Shown: positions 23,389 to 32,747 of the stretch, one piece after another
How positions within the stretch are numbered: position 1 is the first letter of the stretch
Layout: the number at the start of each line of letters is the position of its first letter
DNA from: Pusillimonas noertemannii
GTDB taxonomy: Bacteria; Pseudomonadota; Gammaproteobacteria; Burkholderiales; Burkholderiaceae_B
Assembly: GCF_003096595.1 (NCBI RefSeq)
Contig: NZ_QEKO01000001.1
Location: 744,001-808,000, forward strand
Direction of reading: 5' to 3'
Length of the DNA: 64,000 nt
Program-made: the position numbers and the translations under genes
The notes under the pieces: generated by a model
What the model saw: the letters and a program-made list of their open reading frames with translations, nothing else
Databases searched by the model: none
What the model was told of the DNA's origin: nothing

Positions 23389-24426
23389 ATGCCCGACAAA
23401 ATCTTCGAACAGCCTTCTTCCATCAGTTGCGTCGTGCCTTGCCTGAACGAGGCGGCCAACCTGGGCGTGCTGATCCCGGGCTTGGTTGCCGCCTTGTCGC
23501 CCCTTACGCAGGCGTTCGAGATCATTGTCGTCGACGACGGCAGCACCGATGCCACGCCCGATGTGCTCGAAGCGCTTGGCCGGCAGCATCCGCAAGTGGT
23601 CTACGTGCAGCTTTCGCGCAACTTCGGCAAAGAGGCCGCCCTCAGCGCGGGGCTCGAGGCCGCGCGCGGCCAGGTGGTGGTCACGCTCGACGCCGATCTT
23701 CAGCATCCGCCCGCCCTCATCGCCCCCATGCTGCAGCGTTGGCAGCAAGGCGTCGACATGGTCTATGCGGTGCGGGCCACGCGCGAAGACGAATCCTTCT
23801 TCAAGCGACTGGGCACCAAGTTCTTCTATCGGCTCATGCGCACTTCGGGCGGGCTTACGGTACCCGAGAACGCCAGCGATTTCCGCCTTATGGACCGCAA
23901 GGTGGTCGATGCCCTGCTGCTGCTGCCCGAGCGCAACCGCTTCATGAAAGGGCTTTTCGCCTGGGTCGGCTTCAAGACCGAGCCCTATGCCTACGCGCCG
24001 CCCCAGCGCCTGTACGGCACCACCAGCTTCAAGCCGTTCAAGCTTTTCCACTTTGCGCTTGACGGCCTCACCTCGTTCACCACCTGGCCCCTGCGCCTGC
24101 TCAGCATGTCGGGCATCTGCCTTTCCTTGCTGTCATTCGCCTATGGCCTATTCATCATCGTCAAGTATTTTCTGTATGGCGACCCGGTCCAGGGCTGGGC
24201 TTCGCTGATCACTGTGGTGCTGTTCTTTGCCGGCATCAATCTTATTTCCATCGGTGTGCTGGGCGAATATATCGCCCGCATATTCGGCGAGGTCAAGAAC
24301 CGTCCTCTTTACCTTGTGCGAAACCAGAAGGGCCAGGGGCTTGGCCAGCGCATGTCGCTGACACAGCCCGAATTCTTCGCCGCCGACCGTCGTCCTCAAG
24401 CGGCCAGCCGGGCCATCAACCAATGA
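23389..24426 (+). CDS. GtrB-like polyprenyl-phosphate glycosyltransferase (GT2)
   Basis: A 345-residue membrane-bound family 2 glycosyltransferase. The catalytic domain has VVDDGSTD, SRNFGKEAALSAGL and the DxD metal motif in TLDADLQHP; two C-terminal hydrophobic hairpin helices (about 235-310) are typical of the GtrB/DPM1/ArnC group. Such enzymes load a sugar from a nucleotide donor onto undecaprenyl phosphate on the cytoplasmic side. Its usual partner, a GtrA-like flippase, is present 8 kb away (32748-33137). The ATG at 23389 lacks a clear ribosome site; an upstream in-frame ATG at 23323 would add 22 cysteine-rich residues that do not look like protein. Confidence 0.87.
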   Translation: MPDKIFEQPSSISCVVPCLNEAANLGVLIPGLVAALSPLTQAFEIIVVDDGSTDATPDVLEALGRQHPQVVYVQLSRNFGKEAALSAGLEAARGQVVVTLDADLQHPPALIAPMLQRWQQGVDMVYAVRATREDESFFKRLGTKFFYRLMRTSGGLTVPENASDFRLMDRKVVDALLLLPERNRFMKGLFAWVGFKTEPYAYAPPQRLYGTTSFKPFKLFHFALDGLTSFTTWPLRLLSMSGICLSLLSFAYGLFIIVKYFLYGDPVQGWASLITVVLFFAGINLISIGVLGEYIARIFGEVKNRPLYLVRNQKGQGLGQRMSLTQPEFFAADRRPQAASRAINQ

Positions 24427-24747
24427 TCGCGCCAAGCAGTTGCCGCCTCGTGCCGGGGCGGCAGCTTACTGCATAGCGCCAGCGTTCCCGTCCCTTTCCC
24501 GCATCATGAAGCCGCCATATGGCATGACGACTGTGCTTCTGCGCCTCGCGTCCGGGGCCGAACTATACAGAATAGCCCCTTTCGTTCGAAGCTTCCGCAG
24601 GGGAAAACCCTGCCGATAAAAAATATATGGCTACCTGCATATAAATTGTATTAGACCCGCGCCTAGGGTCAATGATCCAATTTCAGTCGAGGCGCAGCGG
24701 CCGTTCGGCGCCGCTACGGATCCCTGACAAGAAAGAGGAGCAAAGCC
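24427..24747. other. Intergenic region before the ABC transporter operon
   Basis: No gene. Contains a hairpin GCAGGG-GAAAA-CCCTGC (24597-24613... stem arms 24597-24602 and 24608-24613) and an AT-rich segment with the short repeat TATATG-N8-CATATA (24624-24643), the likely promoter and operator zone of the transporter operon. AAGAAAGAGGAGCAAAG just before 24748 is the ribosome site. Confidence 0.5.
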
Positions 24748-25749
24748 ATGAAACGCATTCGGAAGTCCGTCGCGTCGCGTCTTTTGGGGGGGCTGTGTTT
24801 CGCAGCCGTAGTGGGCACAGCCATGAATACAGCCGCGGCGCAACCTTCGCTGGAAGGCAAACGCCTGGCCTACCTGACCGCCACCACCAGCAACCCTTTC
24901 ATAGCCGCTCTGGCCAAGACTATCCAGGAACAGAGCGAGAAAAGGGGAATGAGTGCAACCGTCCTCACCAGCCCTTACGACGCGGCCTTGCAAAGCCAGC
25001 AGGTCAGCGACGCGATTGCGCAGGGTTATGACGCCTTGCTGATCACGCCGATCAGCGAAAGGGCGATCGTGCCGGCATTGACTGCCGCCAAGGCGGCCAA
25101 GGTGCCGGTCTTTGTAGTGAACTCACCCATAGCCGACGGTCACGATGCGCTTTTCGAATCGTTCATCGGCGAAGACCATTCCGTGCTGGGCCGCCTGACC
25201 GGAGAAGCGCTGGCCCAGGTCCTGAAAAGCAGAAAGAACCCCTCGGTAGCGCTGATCACTGGCTCATTGGCCGAGGGCGTCGCGCCCAGGCGCCTGGAAG
25301 GGTTCAAGAAAGCGATCGAGGCGCACCCCGAAATCAAGATAGTCGCGACCGAGGACGCCAAGTGGGACACCGCGGCCAGCGAAAGGATCGCAGGCCAGCT
25401 ATTCGCGCGCTTCGCGGCTCAGGGCGGGCTCGATGCGATCTATGCAATGGCGGACAACATGGCGCATGGCACGATACTGGCCGCCAAGGCGGCGGGAGTG
25501 CCTCTGGGCACCAAGGATGGAGAGCTGGTCGTCGTCAGTTCGAACTGCATGAAGTTCGGAATAGACCATATCCGCGCGGGCGAGCAATACAGCACGGCAA
25601 CACAGATGCCGGCGCGCACGGGCACCGAGGCCGTGGCCACTGCCGCCGCCTTCCTTCAGGGCAAGCCGGTGGAGAAGCACCACTATCTCGAGATGGCGGC
25701 CATCACCAAGGAGAACCTGGACGAGTTCGCCGATGCGTGCACATTCTGA
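24748..25749 (+). CDS. CUT2-type ABC transporter, periplasmic substrate-binding protein
   Basis: A 333-residue type I periplasmic binding protein of the RbsB class. The signal peptide ends at AAAQ near residue 31. The mature start (LEGKRLAYLTATTSNPFIAALAKTIQEQ) and ALLITPISERAIVPALTAAKAAKVPVFVVNSP are typical of the sugar/autoinducer-2 binding group. It captures the ligand for the ATPase and two permeases that follow. Members of this group bind sugars but also purines, polyols and amide compounds, and the enzymes downstream argue against a simple sugar. First gene of a six-gene run on the plus strand. Confidence 0.9.
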   Translation: MKRIRKSVASRLLGGLCFAAVVGTAMNTAAAQPSLEGKRLAYLTATTSNPFIAALAKTIQEQSEKRGMSATVLTSPYDAALQSQQVSDAIAQGYDALLITPISERAIVPALTAAKAAKVPVFVVNSPIADGHDALFESFIGEDHSVLGRLTGEALAQVLKSRKNPSVALITGSLAEGVAPRRLEGFKKAIEAHPEIKIVATEDAKWDTAASERIAGQLFARFAAQGGLDAIYAMADNMAHGTILAAKAAGVPLGTKDGELVVVSSNCMKFGIDHIRAGEQYSTATQMPARTGTEAVATAAAFLQGKPVEKHHYLEMAAITKENLDEFADACTF

Positions 25750-25761
25750 AGCAGGCGGAAT

Positions 25762-27276
25762 ATGGCGTCGTTGCATCCAATTCTCCAGGCCGACAATGTC
25801 CAGAAAACATTCGGGGCCGTGCGTGCCCTGAACGCGGTGAGCTTTGCCGTCGAGCGCGGGGAAATTCGCGCCTTGTGCGGCGAGAACGGCGCGGGCAAGA
25901 GCACCCTGGTCAAGCTTCTGACCGGTGTGCACCGGCCGGACAGCGGTGAGATTCTAGTCGACGGCAAGCCCAGGCATTATCGCAGTCCGCGCGATTCCCA
26001 GGCCGACGGCATCGCCTTCGTTTCCCAAGAGCTGAGCATCGTGCCGCACCTGTCCATCCTGGACAACATATGGCTGGGCCATCGAGGCGTGCCCTTCCTG
26101 TACCGCCGCCAAATGCTTCGGCGCAAGGCGGTCGAAGCCCTGAAGGTCGTGGGCCTGGACACGCTGCCGCTCAATACGATGGCGGGCACGCTTGCTCTGG
26201 GCGAAAGGCAGTTGCTCGAGATCGCCCGCATGTTCGCCCGCGATGCACGGGTCTTCCTGCTGGACGAGCCCACGGCCACCTTGAGCGATGGCGAGATTAT
26301 CCGGGTGTTCGATGCGCTGAGGCGCTTGCGCCAATCCGGCCGCTCTATCATTTTCATCACTCATCGCCTGGCCGAGGTGTTCGACATCTGCGATACGGTC
26401 ACGGTGCTTCGCAATGGCTCTCTCGTCACCCACGCCAAGGTGGCCGACATGGACCGCGAGCAACTGGTCGAACTCATGCTGGGACGGCCGCTGGGCCAGA
26501 TGTATCCGTCCGCCGCCGGGTCCAGCGGCGGAACCGTGCTCGAGATAGAAGGTCTCCGGATACCCGGACATGTGGCGAATCTCACATTTGAAGCGCGGGC
26601 CGGCCAGGTCGTCTGTCTGTCTGGGCAAATCGGCTCGGGCGCGGGCGAGGCGGTCCGGGCGATTGCGGGCCTGGTCTACGACGTGCAAGGCACGGTCAGG
26701 GTGCGCGGAAAGCGGCTGCCGGCCGGCTCGGTGGCGAGCGCGCTGGGAGCCAATGTCCGCTTCGTCTCCGAGGACAGGGCGCGCGACGGCATTTTTCTGA
26801 CGCTGCCGGTACGCACCAACCTCGTCGCCACGCAACTTGACCAGGTCGGGCGCGCGGGCCTGGTGTCCCGGCGCGCCATCTCCGAGCGTTCGCGGGCTGT
26901 GTGCGAACGGGTGGGCATCGATCCCGCCAGGCTGGATTCGCGTGCCGACGAACTCAGCGGAGGCAATCAGCAGAAGATCGCCGTGGGCCGCTCGCTGACT
27001 GACCAGGCTTTCGGCGTGCTGCTGATGAACGAACCGACACGAGGCGTCGATGTGGGCGCGCGCGCGGAGATATACGCGCTGATGCGCCGCGTTTGCGAAC
27101 AAGGCTATTGCATTGTCATGATGTCAACCGATATTGAAGAAGTCGCGGGCATGGCGGATGTGGTGATCACCTTGTACCGTGGGCAGCAGGTCGGCTGCTA
27201 CAGCCGTCCCGATATTTCCCGTAGTCGCATCCTGGCCGATATCACGCATACCGCCGCGGCACGGGGGGCGGCATGA
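25762..27276 (+). CDS. CUT2-type ABC transporter, duplicated ATPase
   Basis: A 504-residue RbsA-like protein with two ABC domains. The N-terminal domain has an intact Walker A (GENGAGKST, residues 40-48), a LALGERQ signature and Walker B (VFLLDEPTA). The C-terminal domain has a degenerate P-loop (GQIGSGAGEA) but a good signature (LSGGNQQK) and a Walker B ending in asparagine-glutamate (LLMNEPTRG). This asymmetry is normal in CUT2 transporters. It starts 12 bases after the binding protein and overlaps the permease gene by four bases. Confidence 0.93.
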   Translation: MASLHPILQADNVQKTFGAVRALNAVSFAVERGEIRALCGENGAGKSTLVKLLTGVHRPDSGEILVDGKPRHYRSPRDSQADGIAFVSQELSIVPHLSILDNIWLGHRGVPFLYRRQMLRRKAVEALKVVGLDTLPLNTMAGTLALGERQLLEIARMFARDARVFLLDEPTATLSDGEIIRVFDALRRLRQSGRSIIFITHRLAEVFDICDTVTVLRNGSLVTHAKVADMDREQLVELMLGRPLGQMYPSAAGSSGGTVLEIEGLRIPGHVANLTFEARAGQVVCLSGQIGSGAGEAVRAIAGLVYDVQGTVRVRGKRLPAGSVASALGANVRFVSEDRARDGIFLTLPVRTNLVATQLDQVGRAGLVSRRAISERSRAVCERVGIDPARLDSRADELSGGNQQKIAVGRSLTDQAFGVLLMNEPTRGVDVGARAEIYALMRRVCEQGYCIVMMSTDIEEVAGMADVVITLYRGQQVGCYSRPDISRSRILADITHTAAARGAA

Positions 27277-28238
27277 ACGCCTTCACGTTCGCGCGGCCCG
27301 AATCCGCGAGCTGGGCAAGAACCCGCGCTTCCATCTCCATGCATACGCTGGTGGTGGGCTGCGCCATGGTGGCTCTTCTGATCGTCGCTGTGCTCACCCC
27401 CGGTTTCATCAGCCTGCCAAACCTCATCGCCCTGACGGGGACGCTTTCCTTGATTGGCTGTGTGGCGATCGGGATGACCTTCATCACTCTGGGCGGAAAC
27501 ATCATGTCTTTCTGCCTGGGGGCCACGTGTGCCGCGGCCTCCATGCTTGTCGCTCACCTTTCGGGTGGGGGAGGGTGGCTTGCCGGGCTGGCGGGTATTG
27601 CGCTGGCGCTGGCCGTCATGGTCGCCCAGGGCATGGTCATCGGGCTGTTCAGGGCCAATCCGCTGATAGTCAGCATCGCCTCGCTGAGCCTCATCCTGGG
27701 CGTTGCGCAGTACCTGGCCGGCGGCCAAACCGTCTACGTGTCGGGAGACTCCCTGTCGATGTTCAAGGCGAGATTCCTGGGCGTGCCGGCGCCCTTGCTG
27801 GTCTTTGCCGCGGCCGTCATCGCCGGCGAATTCGTTCTGCGCTTTACCCGCTTTGGATACAAGCTGATCCTGGTCGGGTCCAATCCCGAGGCGGCCGAGG
27901 TAGGGGGCATATCCACATGGCGCACGACTGTGGCCGCCTATGCCGCCGCTGGCTTGTTTACCGGGGTGGCGGGCATATTGCTGGCCGCGCGCTATGGCTC
28001 GGGCAGCATGGAGTTCGGCGTCGGCTTCGACTACAGCGCGATTTCCGCGGTGCTGGTCGGCGGAACGGCGATAGGCGGAGGCCAGGGTTCCGTGCTGAGA
28101 ACCATGTTCGGTGTCGTATTTATTGCGGTAATGCAAAGCCTCTTGCTGCTCTACGGACTGGATGTGCAGTTCCAGTATCTGCTTATCGGGCTGGTGGTGT
28201 TGGCGGCCATACTGCTTCAATCCCGGAGCAAGTCATGA
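27273..28238 (+). CDS. CUT2-type ABC transporter, permease 1
   Basis: A 321-residue RbsC-like permease with eight to ten hydrophobic helices, including VSIASLSLILGVAQYLAGG and the ALVGGTAIGGGQGS-like EAA region near residues 265-275. Pairs with the next gene to form a heterodimeric channel. Starts within the ATPase stop codon (ATGA) and ends inside the next start codon. Confidence 0.92.
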   Translation: MNAFTFARPESASWARTRASISMHTLVVGCAMVALLIVAVLTPGFISLPNLIALTGTLSLIGCVAIGMTFITLGGNIMSFCLGATCAAASMLVAHLSGGGGWLAGLAGIALALAVMVAQGMVIGLFRANPLIVSIASLSLILGVAQYLAGGQTVYVSGDSLSMFKARFLGVPAPLLVFAAAVIAGEFVLRFTRFGYKLILVGSNPEAAEVGGISTWRTTVAAYAAAGLFTGVAGILLAARYGSGSMEFGVGFDYSAISAVLVGGTAIGGGQGSVLRTMFGVVFIAVMQSLLLLYGLDVQFQYLLIGLVVLAAILLQSRSKS

Positions 28239-29242
28239 GCAAGCCGCTTTCCGCCCTATGGCAATCCAATTTCCGGCCGTTCCTGCTGCTTGGCCTGGTG
28301 CTGGCCGCCTTCGCTCTGATGTCCGGCGGGCCGGGGGTGTTTACCGCACGCGGGGGGTTCAGCGTTTTTCAGCACTTTGCCACGATAGGCCTGGTTGCGC
28401 TTGGCCTGGGCTTGACCATGCTGATGCGTGAGTTCGACCTGTCGGTGGCGGGCATGATGGGGCTGGGCGGTTGCATAGCGGTGCTCGCCGGCAACGAGTC
28501 GGCCGTGGCGGGGTTGGCGGCAGCGCTCGCCGTCGGCTTAGCGGGCGGCCTGCTGCAGGCCTGGCTGATGATCCGCCTCGGTCTCGGTTCGGTTCCCGTG
28601 ACCCTGGGCGGCTTGCTCACCTTTGTGGGGGCGGCGTATGTGGTAACGGGAAACCGCAGCGTTCCATTCGACAACATGGAGATGGCCATCGCCATCAATG
28701 CGCCCTTGCTTGGTTTCATCTCCGTGCGTGCGCTCGTGGTGGTTGCTCTGTTCGTGCTGGCGGCCTTGGTGATTCAGTTCACACGTGCGGGGCGCGACCT
28801 TATCGCCACGGGTAGCGATCGCCACGGCGCCCTGATAGCCGGCGTCAACCCCGACCGCATCCAGCTGGGCGTATTCGCCTGCTCTGGAGCGTTCGCGGCG
28901 CTGGCGGGCGCCATGCTCAGTTTCGGCTTGTCGTCGGCATCGCCCTCGGGGGGCGTCGCGGACATACTCGTGCCTGCGGTCGCCGCGGCGATATTGGGCG
29001 GCGTATCCCTGTCGGGGGGTGTGGGCCGTCCATTGGGTATCGCGGCGGGCGTGTTGGTATTGTGCGTACTGCGCACCGGACTGACCACCCTAGGCGTCGC
29101 GCCGTATGTGCACGATATCGTAACGGGGGCCATTTTGTTGGCGGTGGCCATCGTCGACGGCCCCCACTTGCGCATGCGGCTCTATCAATTGGGTATTCCG
29201 CGGCATGTAAGAGCCGCGCAAAGTAAAGGAGAACTGACATGA
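28235..29242 (+). CDS. CUT2-type ABC transporter, permease 2
   Basis: A 335-residue RbsC-like permease, paralogous to the gene before it. MREFDLSVAGMMGLGG near residues 65-80 matches the conserved substrate-path helix of the family, and AAAILGGVSLSGGVG is the cytoplasmic coupling region. A longer frame upstream is ignored because it runs through permease 1. The ATG overlaps the previous stop (ATGA) and its own stop overlaps the amidase start. Confidence 0.92.
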   Translation: MSKPLSALWQSNFRPFLLLGLVLAAFALMSGGPGVFTARGGFSVFQHFATIGLVALGLGLTMLMREFDLSVAGMMGLGGCIAVLAGNESAVAGLAAALAVGLAGGLLQAWLMIRLGLGSVPVTLGGLLTFVGAAYVVTGNRSVPFDNMEMAIAINAPLLGFISVRALVVVALFVLAALVIQFTRAGRDLIATGSDRHGALIAGVNPDRIQLGVFACSGAFAALAGAMLSFGLSSASPSGGVADILVPAVAAAILGGVSLSGGVGRPLGIAAGVLVLCVLRTGLTTLGVAPYVHDIVTGAILLAVAIVDGPHLRMRLYQLGIPRHVRAAQSKGELT

Positions 29243-29892
29243 ATAGTCGGACGATTACCGATGAGGAGTTCTTCCGGGAACGGGGCTTCGGCCGGACGAT
29301 GGGTTTCGGCCGCAAGCCGGCGCTGATCGTCGTTGACATCATCAACGCGTTCACGGACCCCGACATGCCTCTCGGTTCCAACATGGACGAGCAGATCGTA
29401 GCCACCAACCAACTGATCGACGCCTGCCGAAAGGCCGACGCGCCGATCTTTTTCACAACCACCGCCTATGACGACGCCGGCCTCAGGGACGGCGGCGTCT
29501 GGGTACTCAAGCAGAGTGGCGCCGCGACATTGCGAAGCGGCACGCCCGCGGTCGAGCTGGACTCCAGGCTGCATTATCAGCCCGGGGATTCCGTGCTGGT
29601 GAAGAAATACGCGTCGTGCTTTTTCGGCACCGACCTGTTGTCCCGCCTGGTCGCTTCGGGTGCCGACACGGTACTGATCGCCGGCTGCACCACCAGCGGC
29701 TGCGTCCGGGGCACAGCGGTCGATGCTGTTCAAAACGGCTTTCGGCCCATCGTCGTGCCCGAGGCCGTGGGAGACCGGTCGGCATCGGCGCACGAGCAGA
29801 GCCTGTTCGATTTGCAAGCGAAGTATTGCGATGTGGTGGGTTTGTACGACACGCTCGATTATCTCGAGCAACACGAGACCAGCGGAAAATAA
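29239..29892 (+). CDS. Isochorismatase-family amidohydrolase (N-carbamoylsarcosine amidase/maleamate amidase-like)
   Basis: A 217-residue cysteine hydrolase with the triad Asp33 (LIVVDIINAF), a lysine at 122 or 123 (VLVKKYASCFFGT) and nucleophile Cys155 (GCTTSGCVRGTAVDA). The family hydrolyses C-N bonds of small amides, carbamoyl groups or ureido acids. Overall it resembles N-carbamoylsarcosine and maleamate amidohydrolases; I cannot choose between substrates. The ATG overlaps the permease stop (ATGA), which ties the enzyme to the transported compound. Confidence 0.85.
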   Translation: MNSRTITDEEFFRERGFGRTMGFGRKPALIVVDIINAFTDPDMPLGSNMDEQIVATNQLIDACRKADAPIFFTTTAYDDAGLRDGGVWVLKQSGAATLRSGTPAVELDSRLHYQPGDSVLVKKYASCFFGTDLLSRLVASGADTVLIAGCTTSGCVRGTAVDAVQNGFRPIVVPEAVGDRSASAHEQSLFDLQAKYCDVVGLYDTLDYLEQHETSGK

Positions 29893-29904
29893 GGAGGCAG
29901 GAAA

Positions 29905-30774
29905 ATGCAGGAAGCCAATCGATTTGAATATTCACCGATCGTCGCCCGCCCGCCGCTCAAGCTGCCGGATGGAAACCGTGTGGCCGTCTGGGTGATTCCG
30001 AATGTCGAACACTTTTTGTTCGACAGGCCTTCCACGTCGATTACGGCGGTCACCACCAGCCTCGTCCCCGACGTGCTCAATTACTCATGGCGGGACTACG
30101 GCCCCAGGGTCGGCTTCTGGCGCATGCTCGACGTGATGAACAAGCATGGTATACGGGGCACGGCTGCGCTCAACTCCGATGTGTGCCGGTTTTATCCCGA
30201 GCTGATCAAGGCGGGCAACGAGCATGGTTGGGAGTGGATGGCGCATGGCCAGAACAATTCGCAGATGTTCACGAAGCTGGGCGAGGACGAAGAGCGCGAA
30301 CTGATTGCGCATGTCATCGACACGATCCACGATTCGACCGGCAAGCGGCCGAGGGGCTGGCTGAGCCCGGCGCTGACCGAAACGGTGAACACCCCCGACC
30401 TGCTCGCCGAGGCCGGCATCGAGTACACGGGCAATTGGGTCAACGACGAGCAGCCTTATTCCATGAAGGTCAAGAGCGGTTCGCTGGTTGCCCTGCCTTA
30501 TGCGATCGAAATCAACGATATACCCGCCTTCCTTGACCTCAAGCAAAGCGGCGAACAGTTTGCCAGGATGATCCGCGATACTTACGACGTACTGCACGAG
30601 GACGCGCGCGACAGCGCGAGGGTGATGGCGATTTCCATTCATCCCTTCTTGATCGGGCATCCCCATCGCAGCAAGCCTTTCGATCAAGCCTTGCAATATA
30701 TCCGGGACAAGGGCGACGCCTGGTTTGCGACCGGCTCGGAAATACTTGACTGGTACCGCTCGGCAACTGCCTGA
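29905..30774 (+). CDS. PuuE-like polysaccharide deacetylase-family hydrolase
   Basis: A 289-residue NodB-fold metal hydrolase. The layout (VAVWVIPNVEHF, GIRGTAALNSDVC, EWMAHGQNN, RGWLSPALTET) follows the PuuE group, which includes cofactor-free allantoinases and peptidoglycan-like deacetylases that act on small amides. NSDVC has the metal-site aspartate region, and HPFLIGHPHR near residue 250 fits the C-terminal histidine motif. It begins 12 bases after the amidase, following AAGGAGG. Two C-N hydrolases behind one transporter suggest use of a ureide, amide or N-acyl compound. Confidence 0.8.
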   Translation: MQEANRFEYSPIVARPPLKLPDGNRVAVWVIPNVEHFLFDRPSTSITAVTTSLVPDVLNYSWRDYGPRVGFWRMLDVMNKHGIRGTAALNSDVCRFYPELIKAGNEHGWEWMAHGQNNSQMFTKLGEDEERELIAHVIDTIHDSTGKRPRGWLSPALTETVNTPDLLAEAGIEYTGNWVNDEQPYSMKVKSGSLVALPYAIEINDIPAFLDLKQSGEQFARMIRDTYDVLHEDARDSARVMAISIHPFLIGHPHRSKPFDQALQYIRDKGDAWFATGSEILDWYRSATA

Positions 30775-30840
30775 TGCGCTGGCAGGCGGCCGGTTGAAAT
30801 CCTCCGCGCGATAGGGGCTTTCCGTTAGTGTCAACAGGCC

Positions 30841-31788
30841 TTAGGGCGGATCGATTTTATTCGCCAGATTGCCTTGCCGCTCGACGATCAGATCCACCAG
30901 GCTCAGCAAGTAGGCCCTGATGTCCTCGTCCAGCGCCGCGGGGTCGGCGCCATGGGCGGGCCGCACGATATGCATGATTTGCCGCATGTGCGGATTGTCG
31001 ATTCTGCGTATGGCCAGCTCATTGCCGGCCACTTCGCGTGCGACCGACCCATAGGGCAGGGTCGTGGCCGCGATGCCGCGCTTGACGATCTCGCGTATGC
31101 CGGCGATGGATTGCATTTCGTATATCACCTCGCACGACAGGCCTTGCTCGCCCGCCGCGAATTCGAGCGTGCAGCGGCCGGCGTCGCGCTTGCCGCCCTG
31201 GGCCATGGGCAGGGCGAGGGTCTGCTCCAGGGTGACGGGGTCTTGTGGCGGCGCTTGGTCGGGATGCGTCACCAGAAGCAATTCTTCATGGAGCATGGGC
31301 GTCAAGTGTATGCCTGGCCGCTCGGCGACCGAGTAGGCGAAGGCGATGTCGATTTCTTTGTTCTCGACCGCGTCCGCCAGGGCGAAGCTGGGGTCTTCGC
31401 GCAAAGAAAGAACCACGTCGGGCAATTGCTCGCGGGCGGCGACAATGGCTTCTGTGCCAATGAGCATGACCAGGCTGGGCGGCAGGCCCAGCGAGAAATA
31501 GCGGGTTGTATTTTGGCTGAAGCGCGAGATGTCCGCGTGTATTTGCTCCATGATGCCGAACAGCGAGCAGGTGCGCGAATACAGCAGCTCGCCCGCCGGC
31601 GTGGCTTCGACCCCGCGCGAATGGCGATGCAGCAAAGGCACGCCGAAGCTGTCCTCGAGTTGCCGGATGCTGGAGCTGAGCGCGGGCTGGGCGATGTAAA
31701 GCTGTTCGGCGGCGCGGGTGATGCTGCCGGTCTCGACGACCTTGGCAAAATACCGGAGCTGGCGTGCGTTGATCAGGGGACCTTTCAT
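30841..31788 (-). CDS. LysR-family transcriptional regulator (Nac/Cbl-like type)
   Basis: A 315-residue LysR protein: winged helix at about 8-66 (LRYFAKVVETGSITRAAEQ and ALSSSIRQLED), effector domain after about 95. The N-terminus resembles the nitrogen assimilation regulator group. It is convergent with the transporter operon and lies 37 bases downstream of the class II aldolase on the same strand, so it is probably co-transcribed with the aldolase and may control the whole locus. Confidence 0.85.
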   Translation of the reverse strand: MKGPLINARQLRYFAKVVETGSITRAAEQLYIAQPALSSSIRQLEDSFGVPLLHRHSRGVEATPAGELLYSRTCSLFGIMEQIHADISRFSQNTTRYFSLGLPPSLVMLIGTEAIVAAREQLPDVVLSLREDPSFALADAVENKEIDIAFAYSVAERPGIHLTPMLHEELLLVTHPDQAPPQDPVTLEQTLALPMAQGGKRDAGRCTLEFAAGEQGLSCEVIYEMQSIAGIREIVKRGIAATTLPYGSVAREVAGNELAIRRIDNPHMRQIMHIVRPAHGADPAALDEDIRAYLLSLVDLIVERQGNLANKIDPP

Positions 31789-31825
31789 GTGTGTCCCGCG
31801 GCGAGGCTGGCCATGACGGCGCGGC

Positions 31826-32635
31826 TTATGTCCGGTCCGACTGCGCGCCGGTCAGCTTTGCATGGGTCGCCTCGGCCGTTTTGATCCATAGGTTCCAGGC
31901 GCGCGCCGCCTGCCCTTCGATGACTGCCGTGGCGGTGCTGACCTCGGCCTCGGATAGCGGTGTGATGGCGCCGATACGCATGGCTTCTGCTTGGGTGCGG
32001 GCATTGACCTCTGTGTAGACGGCACGGTACACCGCTTTCTGAAGGGTGTCCGCAACGACGGTGGAGCCATGTCCACGCATGAGCACGATGTGGCCTTTTC
32101 CCAGGACGCTGGCCAAGCTGGTGCCAAGCATCTGGTTGGTGACGAGCAGGTCGGTGCCGTCGCCGCCGAAGTCGCGGATTTCGAATACGGGTGGGCGGGT
32201 TCCTATGAAGGCCGCCATATGGCACACGGCTTGGAAGGGACTGTTTTTTACGATGCTGAAGGGCACGACAGTGGCGGAGTGGCTATGGACCACAGCCATG
32301 ACGTCGGGCCGCGCTTTGTAGATTTCGCTGTGTATGAAGCGTTCGAGGTAGACCGACCGGCCCGCCGCGTTGAGCGGTTCGCCCTCGAGATTGAATTCGA
32401 TGATGTCGTCCTTTGTGACCGTGCCCGGCGCCATGTTGCGCGCCAGAAGAAAGCGGCCGCTGTCTGTTTCGTGCCTGACGCTGACGTGGCCGAAGGCATC
32501 GACCACGCCTTGGTCGTATAGTATGTGGTTGGCACGAACGAGGTCGGCGACTTGCGAGCTGGTGCTTTGATATGGTGTCCCGGTGTCCGCGTCTGCTACA
32601 TGGGCGCCCGCCTCGTGGGAATGCTGCCTGTTCAT
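31826..32635 (-). CDS. Class II aldolase/adducin-family protein
   Basis: A 269-residue cytosolic protein of the fuculose-aldolase/adducin family. Zinc ligands are visible in VVHSHSATVVP and in MRGHGSTVVA, and FGHVSVRH near the N-terminus is the conserved substrate region. Family members cleave sugar phosphates or decarboxylate; many in catabolic islands have no known substrate. Start at MNRQHSHEA is chosen for its ribosome site GCAGGAGACAAC; an in-frame ATG at 32701 lacks one. Co-directional with the LysR gene downstream. Confidence 0.83.
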   Translation of the reverse strand: MNRQHSHEAGAHVADADTGTPYQSTSSQVADLVRANHILYDQGVVDAFGHVSVRHETDSGRFLLARNMAPGTVTKDDIIEFNLEGEPLNAAGRSVYLERFIHSEIYKARPDVMAVVHSHSATVVPFSIVKNSPFQAVCHMAAFIGTRPPVFEIRDFGGDGTDLLVTNQMLGTSLASVLGKGHIVLMRGHGSTVVADTLQKAVYRAVYTEVNARTQAEAMRIGAITPLSEAEVSTATAVIEGQAARAWNLWIKTAEATHAKLTGAQSDRT

Positions 32636-32747
32636 GTTGTCTCCTGCGTTGTCGATACTGATTTCGCTTTTCGTTTCCCGGAGTTTAGTGGATTGGTCCA
32701 TGCTTGACCATGCTCGCTTTCCTCAAGAGGAAGCGTGGCAGGCTTTG

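Noticed and set aside
26600-26660. Degenerate Walker A in the second half of the ABC ATPase as a sign of a broken gene
   Set aside because: CUT2 (RbsA-like) ATPases normally have a degenerate second P-loop, and the gene is otherwise intact.
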